From contig NZ_SUGA01000018.1 in assembly GCF_004963255.1 (NCBI RefSeq), positions 1 to 64,000 of the forward strand: DNA of 64,000 bases, read 5' to 3'. The DNA comes from Mesorhizobium sp. (GTDB lineage: Bacteria > Pseudomonadota > Alphaproteobacteria > Rhizobiales > Rhizobiaceae). Both the position numbers and the translations under genes were made by a program. The notes under the pieces were generated by a model that had not been told where the DNA came from, ran no database searches, and saw only the letters and a program-made list of their open reading frames with translations. Of the stretch, positions 1-8,686 are shown piece after piece; the stretch's first letter is position 1, and the number at the start of each line of letters is the position of its first letter.

Positions 1-58
1 TCTCCCCCCTTGTGGGGGAGATGGCCGGCAGGCCAGAGGGGGGCGCGAAGGAACGCAA
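1..58. repeat. Palindromic intergenic repeat, family A (partial copy)
   Basis: The element has a CTCCCCC...GGGGGAG hairpin followed by GGCCGGCAGGCC and a GAGGGGGGCGCGAAGG tail. The same module recurs at 14124-14282, 34331-34493, 39310-39332 and 41039-41197. This copy begins at the window edge, so its left half is probably missing. It lies just 3' of the minus-strand lemA gene. Confidence 0.8.
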
Positions 59-85
59 GGCTGACAGGCTCGATTAAATGTCCGC

Positions 86-733
86 TCACCCACCCTGCTT
101 GGTGGTGCTGGTGCCGAAATCGACCTTCGGCACCTGCATCTTGTCCTCGTCGACGGTGAAGTTGGCGAAGGGCTCGTTGCCGCGGAACCAGAAGGTCGCC
201 CACAGCACGGACGGGAAGGTCTTCAGCGTCAGATTGTAGTCCCTCACCGCCTGGATGTAGTCGCGCCGCGCGACGGCGATGCGGTTCTCGGTGCCTTCGA
301 GCTGCGCCTGCAGCGCGAGGAAATTCTGGTTGGCCTTGAGGTCGGGATAGGCTTCCGAGACCGCGATCAGACGCGACAGCGCGCTGGTCAGTCCGGCCTG
401 GGCATCCTGGAACTTCTTCAGCGCGTCCGGGTCCTTCAGCGTCTCCGGGGTCACGGTGATCTGCGTCGCCTTGGCGCGCGCCTGAACGACCGCGTCGAGC
501 GTGTCCTTCTCATGCGAGGCATAGCCCTTCACCGTCTCGACCAGGTTCGGGATCAGATCGGAACGGCGCTGATACTGATTGAGCACCTCGCTCCAGGCCG
601 CCCTGGCGTTCTCTTCCGCGGTCGGAATGGTGTTGTAGCCGCAACCGGCAAGCAGCGGCAGCACGAAAGCCATCATCAGGAAGGCGGGCAGATTGCGGAA
701 GACGGAAGGTGGTGAGAGGCGCTCGGTAATCAT
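86..733 (-). CDS. lemA: LemA family lipoprotein
   Basis: LemA proteins are small membrane-anchored helical proteins of poorly defined role, often encoded beside TPM-domain genes. The start chosen gives 215 residues: MITERLSPPS, then a hydrophobic stretch ending in a lipobox (LLAGC, Cys31). An upstream in-frame ATG at 787 would put 18 charged residues before the signal peptide and is less likely. The mature protein shows the family's N-terminal signature (ENARAAWSEVLNQYQRRSDLIPNLVETVKGY) followed by long helices. Length and motif fit LemA well. Any TPM partner would lie beyond the left edge of the window. Confidence 0.9.
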   Translation of the reverse strand: MITERLSPPSVFRNLPAFLMMAFVLPLLAGCGYNTIPTAEENARAAWSEVLNQYQRRSDLIPNLVETVKGYASHEKDTLDAVVQARAKATQITVTPETLKDPDALKKFQDAQAGLTSALSRLIAVSEAYPDLKANQNFLALQAQLEGTENRIAVARRDYIQAVRDYNLTLKTFPSVLWATFWFRGNEPFANFTVDEDKMQVPKVDFGTSTTKQGG

Positions 734-886
734 GAATGGTCCCTCGACAGAAGTTGCATGCGAAGCATTACCACAATCCAGGCGCAAGAAAATGTCCGGC
801 GCATGACGCCGGTCCCGGTTCAGCCGCGAGACACTGTGAATGGCGGCGCGAACAAGTTAAGCTGCGGGCCGGAAAGGGCAATTGCC

Positions 887-1138
887 ATGGCAGAGCGCCG
901 GGACGACGAGGCCGAGTCGCGCCGCATCCTCGAACGCGTGCAACAGGAGACGTCGCCGGGCGGCGCGTCGTTCATCGCTCGCGCGGCGAAGGACGCGCGC
1001 GACCGCGTAACCGCCGCCGACACCGATCGCGCCGATCCCATCGAATATTGGGGAACCCGCATTGGCCGAACGCTCGGCTTCGTCATTGCCATTGGGCTAT
1101 TGGCCTGGCTGGTGTATGCCGCCACGCGTGGCGGTTAG
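887..1138 (+). CDS. Small single-pass membrane protein, function unknown
   Basis: The gene encodes 83 residues starting at ATG 887, preceded by GGAAAGGG. The N-terminal 55 residues are highly charged (MAERRDDEAESRRILERV). The C-terminus has one transmembrane helix (LGFVIAIGLLAWLVYAA) and a short basic end. The longer frame opening at 758 has no good ribosome site and is rejected. The gene sits 12 nt upstream of pdxY and may be cotranscribed with it. I do not recognise the family. Confidence 0.7.
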   Translation: MAERRDDEAESRRILERVQQETSPGGASFIARAAKDARDRVTAADTDRADPIEYWGTRIGRTLGFVIAIGLLAWLVYAATRGG

Positions 1139-1150
1139 GAATCAAGCCTC

Positions 1151-2035
1151 ATGAATGCAGAAAAAACCGACGCGCCGCGCGCGGTCATCGTCATCTCCAG
1201 CCATGTCGCCCGGGGCTCGGTCGGCAATCGGGCCGCGGTGTTCGCGCTGGAGACGCTGGGTTTCCCGGTCTGGGCGGTGCCGACCGTCATCCTGCCCTGG
1301 CATCCAGGGCACAGCCGAGCCACGCGCATCGTGCCGCCGCTCGACCAGTTCAAGGCGCTGATGGCCGATCTCGAGCGGGCGCCCTGGCTGGGCGAGGTGC
1401 GGGCCGTGCTTTCGGGCTATCTCGGCGAAGCGGGCCAGGCGGAAGCCGTCGCCTCGCTTGTCGCCGCCGTCAAGGAAAAGACGCCGAACGCGCTTTACGT
1501 CTGCGACCCGGTGATGGGCGATTCCGGCGGGCTCTATGTGCCTGAGTCGACCGCCGCCGCCATGCGCGACAAATTGATGCCTATCGCGGATATCGCGACG
1601 CCGAACCGCTATGAGCTGGAATGGATGGCGGGCGCGCCGCTGCCCGACATCAAGGCGGTGACGGCGGCCGCCCTTCATGCCGGGCCCTCTACCATGCTGG
1701 TGACCTCGGCGCCGGCGATGATGGCGGGCGGCATCGGCAATTTCCTGCTCGACGGCAGCCAGGCGCTGCTTGCGGAACACCGTGTGATCGAGAGGCCGCC
1801 AAACGGGCTGGGTGACCTGACGGCCGCAGTCTATTTGGCGCGGATTCTCTCCGGCCAGGCGCCGGTCAAGGCGCTGCAATCGACCACGGCGGCCGTCTAC
1901 GAGATTCTCGCCCGCACCGCGAAACGCGGCGGCGACGAGCTGCAGCTCGAAACCGATGCGCAGAGCCTGTCGCATCCGATGGCCATGGTGCAGCTGCGCC
2001 ATCTGCTGCATCCGGGGCGGGACAAGCGGGCGTGA
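1151..2035 (+). CDS. pdxY: Pyridoxal kinase PdxY
   Basis: PdxY phosphorylates pyridoxal in the B6 salvage pathway. The protein is 294 residues, a typical length for this PfkB/ribokinase-fold family. It opens with VIVISSHVARGSVGNRAA, the usual SHV.G.VGN substrate loop, followed by PVWAVPTVILPWHPGH. Nucleotide-binding features include YVCDPVMGD and, near the C-terminus, NGLGDLTAAVYLA in place of the common GTGDLFAA anion-hole motif. The stop codon overlaps the GTG start of the following DUF429 gene, which indicates translational coupling. Confidence 0.88.
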   Translation: MNAEKTDAPRAVIVISSHVARGSVGNRAAVFALETLGFPVWAVPTVILPWHPGHSRATRIVPPLDQFKALMADLERAPWLGEVRAVLSGYLGEAGQAEAVASLVAAVKEKTPNALYVCDPVMGDSGGLYVPESTAAAMRDKLMPIADIATPNRYELEWMAGAPLPDIKAVTAAALHAGPSTMLVTSAPAMMAGGIGNFLLDGSQALLAEHRVIERPPNGLGDLTAAVYLARILSGQAPVKALQSTTAAVYEILARTAKRGGDELQLETDAQSLSHPMAMVQLRHLLHPGRDKRA

Positions 2036-2799
2036 AACTGGTCGGCCACGCGCTGGCCGGCGTCGACGGCTGCAAGGCCGGCTGGATCGCGGTCCACCGC
2101 GTAGCGGACGCCGCGCCATCCGTCTCCGTCTTCCCGAGTTTTCACACGCTGCTCGATGCGCTGCCCGATGCATTGATCGCCGTCGACATGCCGATCGGCC
2201 TGCCGGAGTTTTCGAGCAAGGGCGGCCGCGGGCCGGAAGCGCTGGTGCGGCCGCTGCTCGGGGCAAGGCAATCGAGCGTGTTCGCCATTCCCTCGCGCGC
2301 CGCGCTTTATGCCGACACCAGCGATTTCACCACCATCGAGGCCTGGTATGAAGCGCACCGGCGGGCAAGCGCGGTGGCAATGGGGACCTCCGACCCGCCG
2401 CGCGGCGTTTCCATCCAGGCTTTCGGCATCTTTGCCAAGATCCGCGAGATCGATCAGCTGTTGATCGCGCGGCCCGAACTGCGCGGCCGCGTCTTCGAAT
2501 CGCATCCGGAAGTGGCGTTCTGCCGGCTGAATGGCGGTACTGCGATGGCGCTGCCGAAGAAGATAAAGGGCGCGGTCAACCCGGCCGGCATGGAGGAGCG
2601 CAAGACGCTGCTTTGCCGGCATGGCTATCAGAAGCGCTTCCTCGATCAGGCGCCGCCGCGGGGTGCTGCGAGCGACGACTTCCTCGACGCGGCGGCGATG
2701 ATGCTGATTGCCGGGCGTATCGCCAGCGGCGCGGCGCGGCCTTCGCCCGACCCACCTCTGGCCGATCGTTTCGGCATACCCGTCGCCATCTGGGCTTGA
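2032..2799 (+). CDS. DUF429 domain-containing protein
   Basis: The protein has 255 residues and starts at GTG 2032, which shares GTGA with the pdxY stop. It has the DUF429 hallmarks: GVDGCKAGWIAV near the N-terminus, a DMPIGLPEF segment, FAIPSRAALY, and a C-terminal DDFLDAAAMMLIAGRI stretch. DUF429 is a putative RNase H-like nuclease fold with conserved acidic residues; no activity is established to my knowledge. Overlap with pdxY suggests coexpression but does not give a function. Confidence 0.8.
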   Translation: MKLVGHALAGVDGCKAGWIAVHRVADAAPSVSVFPSFHTLLDALPDALIAVDMPIGLPEFSSKGGRGPEALVRPLLGARQSSVFAIPSRAALYADTSDFTTIEAWYEAHRRASAVAMGTSDPPRGVSIQAFGIFAKIREIDQLLIARPELRGRVFESHPEVAFCRLNGGTAMALPKKIKGAVNPAGMEERKTLLCRHGYQKRFLDQAPPRGAASDDFLDAAAMMLIAGRIASGAARPSPDPPLADRFGIPVAIWA

Positions 2800-2950
2800 G
2801 GCAAAATCGGCCGCGCAGCTTTGTGGCGGCACGCGATTGCGACGCCGCCATCCGCAATTCGGCATTGCCCACGACCTGCATTTGCCGCTAGAGGCTTTTT
2901 CGATCGCAACGAGCTGCCGCCTCCAACCCCCGGAAAGGCTCTAGCCGCCC

Positions 2951-3592
2951 ATGCCTCACCTCCCCGAGCACCTCCTCGCCGGCTATCGCAACTTCATGAG
3001 TGGCCGCTACCCCACCGAAAGCGACCGCTATCGCTCGCTGGCGCGCGACGGCCAGGCGCCCGAGACGATGATCGTCGCCTGCTGCGATTCGCGCTCGGCG
3101 CCGGAAGCGATCTTCGATGCCGGTCCCGGCGAACTCTTCGTGCTGCGCAATGTCGCCAATCTGGTGCCGCCCTACGAGCCGGACGGCGAGTACCACTCGA
3201 CCTCGGCCGCGCTCGAATTCGCCGTGCGGAGCCTGAAGGTGAAGAACATCGTGGTGATGGGCCACGGCCGCTGCGGCGGCATCCGCGCCGCGCTCGACGC
3301 CAACTCCGCGCCGCTGTCGCCCGGCGACTTCATCGGCAAATGGATGAGCCTGATCGCGCCAGCCGCCGAGACCGTGGCCTCCAGCACAATGATGACGGCG
3401 ACCGAGCGCCAGACGGCGCTGGAGCGTATTTCTGTCCGCTACTCCATCGCCAATCTCAGGACCTTTCCCTGTGTCTCGATCCTCGAAGGCAAGGGCAGGC
3501 TCTCGCTCTACGGCGCGTGGTTCGACATCTCGACCGGGGAGCTGTGGGTGATGAACAAGGAAACCGGCGATTTCGAGCGGCCGGAGCTTTAA
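2951..3592 (+). CDS. Beta-class carbonic anhydrase
   Basis: This zinc enzyme interconverts CO2 and bicarbonate in the cytoplasm. The protein is 213 residues. The zinc ligands are visible as Cys45 (ACCDSR), His105 and Cys108 (GHGRCGG), and the Asp46-Arg48 dyad is present. FVLRNVANLVPP and the STSAALEFAV segment are typical of the family. It begins 151 nt after the DUF429 gene and ends 10 nt before the next gene, so the two may share a transcript. A specific cynT or can assignment is not possible from sequence alone. Confidence 0.93.
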   Translation: MPHLPEHLLAGYRNFMSGRYPTESDRYRSLARDGQAPETMIVACCDSRSAPEAIFDAGPGELFVLRNVANLVPPYEPDGEYHSTSAALEFAVRSLKVKNIVVMGHGRCGGIRAALDANSAPLSPGDFIGKWMSLIAPAAETVASSTMMTATERQTALERISVRYSIANLRTFPCVSILEGKGRLSLYGAWFDISTGELWVMNKETGDFERPEL

Positions 3593-3602
3593 CGGAGGCG
3601 TG

Positions 3603-4019
3603 ATGCACCGGATCAGCTGGAGGATCGTTCTGGCGGCGACGCTGCTCATGTCCTCGCTCGTCCGCGCCAGCGCCGATGATGGCGCCATCATCGATCGCTG
3701 GTACTCGGCGCTGCTGGTCGCCGACCGCAGCGAATTGTCCGACCTGCTTGCCGACGACGTGCGCATGAAGCTCGACGACATCGGCGTCGTCCAGACCAAA
3801 GAGGATTTCATCGCCTCGATCGACGAATGGCAGGGCGCGGTCGCGGGTGCGGCGATCCGCCATCGCATCGAAAAGAGCGAGAACGGCGAGACCACGGTGC
3901 TCGCCTGTTATGATTTTCCCAACAACGATACGCTGATGCGCGAGACCTTCACCGTCGCCCGCGGGCGCATCGTCGCCAGCACGCAGACAGCGGTGGCGCA
4001 GGACTGCAGCGGCTATTGA
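3603..4019 (+). CDS. Secreted NTF2/SnoaL-like protein
   Basis: The gene encodes 138 residues. ATG 3603 is preferred over GTG 3600 because GGAGG at 3594-3598 then sits at better spacing. A signal peptide is clear (WRIVLAATLLMSSLVRASA). The mature part (DDGAIIDRWYSALLVADRSELSDLLADDVRM...) has the helix-plus-sheet pattern and DxxxLxxLLADDV motif of SnoaL/NTF2-like folds. Such domains bind small ligands or act as isomerases, so the function here is open. It immediately follows the carbonic anhydrase gene. Confidence 0.65.
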   Translation: MHRISWRIVLAATLLMSSLVRASADDGAIIDRWYSALLVADRSELSDLLADDVRMKLDDIGVVQTKEDFIASIDEWQGAVAGAAIRHRIEKSENGETTVLACYDFPNNDTLMRETFTVARGRIVASTQTAVAQDCSGY

Positions 4020-4101
4020 GGCGAGGTCCGCGTTGCGCGGCGCGCGGCATCGCCCTACATCCGAGGCAGCCCGCCTCCAAATCAGTCCACCGGAATCGCT
4101 C

Positions 4102-6156
4102 ATGTCATCTTCAAAAGCCGTCGACCTCGCCGCCCATCCGCTGACCCTTTGGCAAGGTCCGCTCGGCCTGCCGGACTTCTCGCGCATCGGCGACAATGAT
4201 TTCGGCCCGGTCTTCGACGCGGCGCTGGCGGCGCATCAGGCCGAGATCGACGCCATCGCCGGCAACAGCGAGACGCCGACCATCGAGAACACGCTTGCCG
4301 CGCTTGAGCTCGCCGGCGAGCCGCTCGACCATGTCTCGTCGATCTTCTGGTGCCGCGCCGGCGCTCATACCAACGACACGATCCAGGCGATGGAACGCGA
4401 GGTTTCGCCAAAGATGTCGCGGCATTTCTCGGCGATCTCGATGAACGAGAAGCTGTTTGCCCGCATCGACGATCTCTACCAGCGGCGCAATAGCCTGAAG
4501 CTCGATGCCGAAACGCTGCGGGTGCTGGAGAAGACCTGGAAGGGATTTGTTCGGTCGGGCGCCAAGCTCGATGCCGACGGCAAGAAGCGGCTTGCGGCCA
4601 TCAATGAAGAGCTCTCCTCGCTCGGGACCAAGTTCGGCCAGAACGTGCTCGCCGACGAACGCGACTGGGCGCTGTTCCTCGACGAGGCCGATCTTGCCGG
4701 CCTGCCGGATTTCTTGAAGAGCGCCATGGCCGAGGCGGCCGAGATGCGCGGGCAGAAGGGCCGCTACGCGGTGACGCTGTCGCGCTCGATCTACGAGCCG
4801 TTCTCGACCTTCTCCGAGCGCCGCGACCTGCGCGAGATCGCGTTCAAAGCTTTCATCATGCGCGGCCAGAATGGCGGCGCCTCCGACAACACCGATGTCG
4901 TGCGCGACATGCTGAAGCTGCGCGCCGAGAAGGCGAAGCTTCTGGGCTATGATTCCTTCGCGGCGCTGAAGCTCGACGATACGATGGCGAAGACCCCGAA
5001 GGCGGTGCACGAGCTGCTCGATCCGGTGTGGGAGAAGGCGCTGGAAAAAGCCGCCGCCGACCAGAAAGAGCTGGAACGGCTGGCGGCGGAAGCCGGCAGC
5101 AACGAGAAATTCGCGGCCTGGGACTGGCGCTTCTACCAGGAGAAGCTGCGTGCCGAAAAATTCGCCTTCGACGAGGCGGAGCTGAAGCCCTACCTGCAGC
5201 TCGAGCACGTCATCGAGGCCTGTTTCGATGTCGCCACGAAACTGTTCGGCATCACTTTCGAGGAGAAGAAGGGGGTCACGGTTTGGCATCCGGACGCCCG
5301 CGCGTTCGTGGTGAAGAATGCCGACGGCAGCGAGCGCGGCCTGTTCCTGGCCGATTATTTCGCACGTCCGTCAAAACGTTCCGGCGCCTGGATGAGCGCG
5401 CTGAAATCCGGCTACAAGCTCGGTCATGGTTCCAAGCCGGTGATCTACAACATCATGAACTTCGCCAAGTCGCCGGCCGGCGAAGCGGCGCTGCTGTCGG
5501 TCGATGAGGCGAAGACGCTGTTCCATGAATTCGGCCATGCGCTGCACGGCATGCTGACCGACGTCACCTGGCCGTCGGTCTCGGGAACGTCGGTCAGCCG
5601 CGACTTCGTCGAACTGCCCTCGCAGCTTTACGAGCATTGGCTGACGGTGCCCGCAGTGCTGGAAAAGCACGCGCTGCACGTCAAGACCGGCAAGCCGATG
5701 CCGAAGGCGCTGCTCGACAAGATGCTTGCGACCCGCACCTTCGGCGCCGGCTTCGCCACGGTCGAGTTCACCGCCTCGGCGCTGATCGACATGGCCCATC
5801 ATGCAAGGCCGGATGCGCCTGCGGAGCCGCTTCGGTTCGAGGCTGAGACGCTCGAAAAGCTCCATATGCCCGACGCGATCGCGATGCGCCACCGCACCCC
5901 GCATTTCGGCCATGTCTTCGCCGGCGACGGATATTCAGCCGGCTATTATTCCTACATGTGGTCGGAAGTGCTCGACGCGGACGCCTTCTCGGCTTTCGAG
6001 GAGACGGGCGATGCCTTCAATCCGGAATTGGCCGAGCGGCTGCGGAAAAACATCTATGCCGCGGGCGGTTCGAAGGATCCGGAGGAGCTTTACACCGCGT
6101 TCCGGGGGAAGATGCCTTCGCCGGGCGCGATGATGGTGAAGCGGGGGTTGGTGTAG
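4102..6156 (+). CDS. M3 family metallopeptidase (Dcp/oligopeptidase A type)
   Basis: This is a zinc oligopeptidase, presumably cytoplasmic as there is no signal peptide, that degrades short peptides. From ATG 4102 the protein is 684 residues, close to the 680-residue E. coli Dcp/PrlC proteins. The catalytic HEFGHALHG motif starts at His475, with a downstream Glu in the thermolysin-like arrangement. The N-terminal half is the usual helical lid (LDAETLRVLEKTWKGFVRSG), which reads more like Dcp than PrlC. An in-frame ATG at 4033 adds an unconserved-looking arginine-rich leader and is rejected. The gene is convergent with the M81 gene across a palindromic repeat. Confidence 0.9.
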   Translation: MSSSKAVDLAAHPLTLWQGPLGLPDFSRIGDNDFGPVFDAALAAHQAEIDAIAGNSETPTIENTLAALELAGEPLDHVSSIFWCRAGAHTNDTIQAMEREVSPKMSRHFSAISMNEKLFARIDDLYQRRNSLKLDAETLRVLEKTWKGFVRSGAKLDADGKKRLAAINEELSSLGTKFGQNVLADERDWALFLDEADLAGLPDFLKSAMAEAAEMRGQKGRYAVTLSRSIYEPFSTFSERRDLREIAFKAFIMRGQNGGASDNTDVVRDMLKLRAEKAKLLGYDSFAALKLDDTMAKTPKAVHELLDPVWEKALEKAAADQKELERLAAEAGSNEKFAAWDWRFYQEKLRAEKFAFDEAELKPYLQLEHVIEACFDVATKLFGITFEEKKGVTVWHPDARAFVVKNADGSERGLFLADYFARPSKRSGAWMSALKSGYKLGHGSKPVIYNIMNFAKSPAGEAALLSVDEAKTLFHEFGHALHGMLTDVTWPSVSGTSVSRDFVELPSQLYEHWLTVPAVLEKHALHVKTGKPMPKALLDKMLATRTFGAGFATVEFTASALIDMAHHARPDAPAEPLRFEAETLEKLHMPDAIAMRHRTPHFGHVFAGDGYSAGYYSYMWSEVLDADAFSAFEETGDAFNPELAERLRKNIYAAGGSKDPEELYTAFRGKMPSPGAMMVKRGLV

Positions 6157-6163
6157 CGCCGGC

Positions 6164-6316
6164 TTCCCCTTCTCCCCTTGTGGGAGAAGGTGGATCGGCG
6201 CGCAGCGCCGAGACGGATGAGGGGTGTTCCAGGGAACGCCAGCGCCTCACTCCGCTGGAACACCCCTCATCCGTCGCCTTCGGCGACACCTTCTCCCACA
6301 AGGGGAGAAGGGGAGG
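6164..6316. repeat. Palindromic intergenic repeat, family B, overlapping the M81 gene 3' end
   Basis: Two arms face each other: CTTCTCCCCTTGTGGGAGAAG with GACGGATGAGGGGTGTTCC on the left, and GGAACACCCCTCATCCGTC with CTTCTCCCACAAGGGGAGAAG on the right. The whole unit folds into a long hairpin between two convergent genes. Its right arm is read as the last codons of the minus-strand M81 gene. Confidence 0.85.
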
Positions 6317-7787
6317 CGCTCCACGGATCCGCCACCCGCGGCCAGATCGGCCTCGTCAGCTTCCGATAATCCGTCTTCGCCGGATTGCTCGGATAGGAGC
6401 TCGGCGCCGCGACATAGATGATCTCGGCGGCGATCGGCTCGAAGCCGGCGTAGAAATGGTTCGTCGACTTGATCAAGAGGATGTCCTTGCCCATCGGATC
6501 GATGCCGATGTTGGAGAAGACATCCGGCTCGAAGGTCTGGGTACGGTTGGTGTTCAGGATCACGTCGACTTCGGTGCCTTCGATGCGCACCACCGCCGAC
6601 GGCCCCAATGTCACCCGGCTCGGCCCGAAGCTTTGCCAGCCTTCGTTGGTCGTCTTCAGCACGGTGACGCGCGCATCGATCGGCTCGCCGGCCTGAGGGC
6701 CGGCCTTGCCGCCGAAGCGCAGATCGATGACCGCGCCCTCGCCGGCGGCGTGGCAGAAGGTTACCGCGATCGGGTCCCAGATCGTCGCCACGCCGACCTT
6801 GTTCACCCCGCGCTTGAGCAGCTCGCGCAACACGATCGTGCCGTCGCCCGGCACGCCGCCGCCGGGATTGTCCCAGATGTCGGCGATCACCACCGGCTTG
6901 TCCTGTCGCGAAGCGCGGACGGCAAGCGCTCGCTCGATGCCGGCGGGGGAGGAAAGCATCGTCATCGCCGTCTGTTCGCGCAAGGCATAGAGCTCGCGGC
7001 CCAGCGTTTCGGCGAGCTTGTCTCCCTTTGCCTTGTCGTTGTCGGTGACGACCAGGATGCGCGTGCCCATCTCCGGCACGTCGGCGGCCATGAAGCCGTG
7101 GATGACCGAGACCGACAGCACGCCGTCCTTGCCGTGCAGCGCCTTGATCCTGTCGACGAAGGAGCGCATCGGCTCGCGGCTGGTCGGCAGCACCTGGATC
7201 ATGCGGCAGTCGAAGGTCGAGATCACCGGCCTGATCTCGCCGCGCGCCGCTGCGAGGCCGAGCTCGACGACATGTTCGCCGCGTTCGTAGAAATCGGTGT
7301 GCGGGAATTCGAGGAAATAGGCCATGACATCGCAGGCCGCCACGCGCTTCGGCGTCAGGTGGCTGTGCGGATCGAACTCCGAGGCGATCACCACCTTCGG
7401 CCCGACGATGGCGCGGACACGCTCCAGCAGATCGCCTTCGCAATCGTCATAGCCTTGCGCGACCATCGCGCCATGCAGGCCAAGGATCACCGCATCGACC
7501 GGTAGCGCCGCCCTCAGCTGATCGAGAATCTCGTCGCGCAGCGCCTCATAGGTCTGGCGCTGCACCAGGCCGCCGGGCTCGGCCCAGGTCGCGGTGCCTT
7601 CGATGACGGTGAGCCCTTCCTTCGCGGCGCGCTTGCGCAGCGCGACGATCGGCGAGGAGCACAGCGTCGGCGTCTCCGGATGTTTGTCCGGTCCGGCATA
7701 GAAGGCCATCTCGAAAGAAGCCCGGTCGGTCGGCACCGGCGAAAAGGTGTTGGTTTCCGTCGCCAGCGAGGCGGTGAAGATGCGCAT
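6267..7787 (-). CDS. M81 family metallopeptidase (MlrC-like)
   Basis: The M81 family is named for microcystinase MlrC; most members have unknown substrates. The protein is 506 residues and starts MRIFTASLATETNTFSP, the standard family opening. Other conserved segments are LGLHGAMVAQGYDDCEGDLL (102-121), the likely metal site with Asp139, His141, His143 and His163 (EFDPHSHLT, FPHTDFYERG), and DIWDNPGGGVPGDGT. The last 16 or so residues (PSPLVGEGVAEGDG) are encoded by the right arm of the palindromic repeat, so the native stop appears to have been lost to the repeat insertion. It sits 74 nt downstream of two ABC permease genes, which suggests action on an imported compound. Confidence 0.85.
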   Translation of the reverse strand: MRIFTASLATETNTFSPVPTDRASFEMAFYAGPDKHPETPTLCSSPIVALRKRAAKEGLTVIEGTATWAEPGGLVQRQTYEALRDEILDQLRAALPVDAVILGLHGAMVAQGYDDCEGDLLERVRAIVGPKVVIASEFDPHSHLTPKRVAACDVMAYFLEFPHTDFYERGEHVVELGLAAARGEIRPVISTFDCRMIQVLPTSREPMRSFVDRIKALHGKDGVLSVSVIHGFMAADVPEMGTRILVVTDNDKAKGDKLAETLGRELYALREQTAMTMLSSPAGIERALAVRASRQDKPVVIADIWDNPGGGVPGDGTIVLRELLKRGVNKVGVATIWDPIAVTFCHAAGEGAVIDLRFGGKAGPQAGEPIDARVTVLKTTNEGWQSFGPSRVTLGPSAVVRIEGTEVDVILNTNRTQTFEPDVFSNIGIDPMGKDILLIKSTNHFYAGFEPIAAEIIYVAAPSSYPSNPAKTDYRKLTRPIWPRVADPWSASPSPLVGEGVAEGDG

Positions 7788-7810
7788 GAACGCTCCCTAG
7801 ACTTCTTGTT

Positions 7811-7854
7811 TTTGCGATTCCGGACGAAAACCGCTGCGTATTCCTGGAATTGCC
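7811..7854. repeat. Rhizobial intergenic repeat fragment, family C
   Basis: TTGCGATTCCGGACGAAAACC...CTGGAATTGCC has the ATTCCGGACGGAAAACC/CCTGGAATTGC frame that I recognise as common in rhizobial intergenic DNA. A longer copy lies at 20591-20712. It occupies the gap between the M81 gene and the permease genes. Confidence 0.55.
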
Positions 7855-7861
7855 GGGATTG

Positions 7862-8686
7862 CTATTTGACGGCCCCGAGCGCAAGGCCCCGGACGAGGTA
7901 GCGCTGCAGCCAGATGAAGAGGATCGCCACCGGCAGCGTCGCCAGCAGCGTGGCGGCCATGACATGGTGCCATTCGATCGTATAGCGGCCGGCGACGAGC
8001 GAGAAAACCTGGATCGGCAGCGTATAGCTCTCCTGGCTGCGCAGCATGGTGAGCGCGACCACGAACTCGTTCCAGGCGTTGATGAAAGTGAAGATCGCCG
8101 TCACCGCGATCGCCGGCAGGCAGAGCGGCAGGAACACCTTGCGCAAGGTCAGCCAGCGGCCGGCGCCTTCCATCCAGGCCGCCTCCTCGAGATCGCGCGG
8201 GATGGTGTCGAAATAGCTCTGCAGCATCCACACCGTGAAGGCGACGTTGAAGGCCATGTAGATGAAGCCGAGCGCGGTCGTCGACTCGACCAGGCCCCAG
8301 GCGGCCATCAGCCTAAATAGGCCGAGCACCAGCACGATCGGCGAGATCATCTGCGAGATCAGCAGGAACTGGCGGAAGGCGCCATAGCCGGCAAAGCGGA
8401 AGCGCGACATGGCGTAGGCGGCCGGAACCGAGATCAGGATCGCGCCGATCGTCGCCAGCGCCGAGACATAAAGCGAATTCACAAGCGCCTGGCCAAAGCC
8501 GGTCGCCACCCACATGTCGGCAAAATTCGACCAGTGGAATTCGCTCGGCCACCAGGTGGGCGTCAGCACCTCGGTGCGCGGCTTGACGGCGGTGAGAAAC
8601 ATCACCGCGAAGGGGAAGATCGTCACCACGATCAACGGGGCCAGCAGCAGCCAGGCGATGATGGTGCGTTTCAGCTTCGGCGTCAT
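7862..8686 (-). CDS. Carbohydrate ABC transporter permease (MalG type)
   Basis: This is an inner-membrane permease subunit of a CUT1-type importer. It has 274 residues and six predicted helices, starting with LKRTIIAWLLLAPLIVVTIFPFAVMFL. The EAA loop that contacts the ATPase is visible (YFDTIPRDLEEAAWMEGAGRWLTLRKVFLPLCLPAI). Its ATG overlaps the stop of the upstream permease gene by 4 nt (8683-8686). It works with the solute-binding protein at 9954-11180 and the ATPase encoded on the opposite strand at 12127. Confidence 0.92.
   Translation of the reverse strand: MTPKLKRTIIAWLLLAPLIVVTIFPFAVMFLTAVKPRTEVLTPTWWPSEFHWSNFADMWVATGFGQALVNSLYVSALATIGAILISVPAAYAMSRFRFAGYGAFRQFLLISQMISPIVLVLGLFRLMAAWGLVESTTALGFIYMAFNVAFTVWMLQSYFDTIPRDLEEAAWMEGAGRWLTLRKVFLPLCLPAIAVTAIFTFINAWNEFVVALTMLRSQESYTLPIQVFSLVAGRYTIEWHHVMAATLLATLPVAILFIWLQRYLVRGLALGAVK

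Noticed and set aside
736..1545. 269-residue plus-strand frame over the small membrane protein and pdxY
   Set aside because: Arg/His/Gly-rich shadow of two well-supported genes in another frame.
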